From Candidatus Omnitrophota bacterium (lineage in GTDB: Bacteria; Omnitrophota; Gorgyraeia; S143-82): a stretch of DNA of 6,385 nucleotides. Location of the stretch: the NCBI GenBank assembly GCA_027034965.1, contig JALVWL010000237.1:1-6385 (forward strand). Direction: 5' to 3'. Shown here one piece after another: positions 5,407-6,385 of this stretch; the first letter of the stretch is position 1; each line of letters starts with the position of its first letter. The notes beneath the pieces are model-generated. The model did no database searches and was not told where the DNA came from. It saw nothing but the letters and a program-made list of their open reading frames with translations. The translations under genes and the position numbers were made by a program.

Positions 5407-6385
5407 ATGGCCTGGAGAGGGGTTATTGAGGAATATCGAAGGTTTTTGCCGGTGAGCAGAAAGACTCCGGTGGTAACGCTCTTGGAGGGCAATACGCCCC
5501 TTATCCCTGCCCCTGCGATTGCGAAGAGGATAAGCAAGTACGCAGAGGTATATTTGAAGTTTGAGGGGATGAATCCCACTGGGTCTTTTAAGGACCGTGG
5601 GATGACGATGGCCGTCTCCAAGGCGGTTGAGGAGGGCGCAAAGGTCGTGATGTGCGCCTCGACCGGCAATACCTCTGCCTCTGCGGCTGCCTATGCAGGG
5701 AGGGCAGGTATAAAGTGCGTTGTGCTTATCCCTGCCGGCAATATCGCCTATGGAAAACTCTCACAGGCCCTTATTCACGGTGCGCAGGTTATACCGATAG
5801 AGGGCAACTTTGACCAGGCATTGACGCTGGTCAGGGAGATAACCCAGGAATATCCCATAAAACTTGTCAATTCGATAAATCCCTACCGTATAGAGGGACA
5901 AAAGACCGGCGCTATTGAGATCTGTCTTCAGCTGGGCAGGGTCCCTGATTTTCACGCAATACCGGTTGGAAACGCCGGCAATATCACCGCCTACTGGAAG
6001 GGTTATAAGGAATATAAGGAGAGGGGTTATATAAGGCGCCTGCCGAAGATGCTTGGATTTCAAGCCAGTGGTTCTGCGCCGATAGTAAAGGGAAGGCCGA
6101 TAAAGAATCCTAAGACGATTGCTACTGCGATAAAGATAGGCAATCCTGCCAGCTGGAAGGGCGCTGAGGCGGCCAGGGATGAGTCGGGAGGCCTGATAGA
6201 TACGGTTACAGATAGGGAGATCCTCGAGGCCTATAGGTTGATGGCAGTTGAGGTTGGTGTCTTTGCTGAGCCGGCCTCAGCGGCATCGGTTGCGGGGATC
6301 TTGAAAAAGGCAAGAGAGGGGTATTTCCGCAAGATAAGGAAGAGATTTAGCATCGTCTGTATCTTGACCGGTCATGGTCTGAAGG
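5407..6385 (+). CDS. thrC: Threonine synthase, 3' end beyond the window
   Basis: PLP-dependent conversion of O-phospho-L-homoserine to L-threonine and phosphate, the last step of the pathway. The frame from ATG 5407 is open to the window edge (326 complete codons); homologues of this shorter class are about 350-360 residues, so only the last few dozen are missing. N-terminal GNTPLIPAP (28-36) is the usual substrate-side motif; NPTGSFKDRGM (56-66) holds the Schiff-base lysine K62; ASTGNTSASAAAYAGRAG (84-101) is the conserved catalytic loop; GNAGN (188-192) binds the PLP phosphate; EPASAAS (288-294) and LTGHGLK (320-326) are typical late motifs. AAGGGAGAG, overlapping the hom stop, gives a good ribosome-binding site. 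The 10-bp gap to hom indicates one transcript. The homoserine kinase gene needed between the two reactions is not in the window. Confidence 0.97.
   Translation, partial: MAWRGVIEEYRRFLPVSRKTPVVTLLEGNTPLIPAPAIAKRISKYAEVYLKFEGMNPTGSFKDRGMTMAVSKAVEEGAKVVMCASTGNTSASAAAYAGRAGIKCVVLIPAGNIAYGKLSQALIHGAQVIPIEGNFDQALTLVREITQEYPIKLVNSINPYRIEGQKTGAIEICLQLGRVPDFHAIPVGNAGNITAYWKGYKEYKERGYIRRLPKMLGFQASGSAPIVKGRPIKNPKTIATAIKIGNPASWKGAEAARDESGGLIDTVTDREILEAYRLMAVEVGVFAEPASAASVAGILKKAREGYFRKIRKRFSIVCILTGHGLK

Noticed and set aside
5761..6063. 100-residue minus-strand open frame
   Set aside because: It lies wholly within thrC, whose plus-strand frame carries intact PLP-binding motifs.

Overview
The window carries primary-metabolism genes, all on the + strand, from a bacterium that most likely has two membranes. 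From left to right: the tail of accB (biotin carboxyl carrier protein), accC (biotin carboxylase), an AmaP-like membrane protein with an Asp23-type domain, gmhA (sedoheptulose-7-phosphate isomerase), a repeat-filled spacer, a shortened AlbA_2/RecG-like protein, a second repeat-bearing spacer, hom (homoserine dehydrogenase with an ACT domain), and thrC (threonine synthase, cut by the window end). GmhA makes the precursor of LPS heptose, which points to a diderm. An AmaP-type gene fused by overlap to accC is more reminiscent of Firmicutes-style acc clusters. Together with moderate GC, heavy use of AGG/AGA and ATA codons, and AT-rich intergenic repeats, this suggests an uncultivated candidate phylum such as Omnitrophota. 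That placement is inference and is weakly held.

Positions 1-2759 look like one transcription unit for fatty-acid precursor synthesis and envelope biogenesis. AccB and AccC perform the biotin half of acetyl-CoA carboxylase. The amaP-like gene overlaps accC by 4 bp (ATGA). gmhA follows after 50 bp with no convincing terminator between them. Positions 4110-6385 are a threonine-synthesis pair: Hom reduces aspartate semialdehyde to homoserine and ThrC converts phosphohomoserine to threonine. They are 10 bp apart; thrB is not in the window.

The section between them (about 2760-4109) differs from its neighbours. It holds an AT-rich gene for an AlbA_2 (Schlafen-like)/RecG-C-terminal-type protein. 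That protein appears to have lost its central part in frame: the N-terminal AlbA_2 domain runs directly into the last part of the usual C-terminal domain, then a TEQ-repeat linker and a winged helix. The gene is bracketed by two same-orientation copies of a composite intergenic repeat. Part of the same repeat also lies between accB and accC, so three of the intergenic gaps carry a related element just upstream of a start codon.

The most interesting signals are this three-copy upstream element, the direct-repeat bracketing of the AlbA_2 gene, and the in-frame deletion in that gene. I did not find a clearly new defence or metabolic system.
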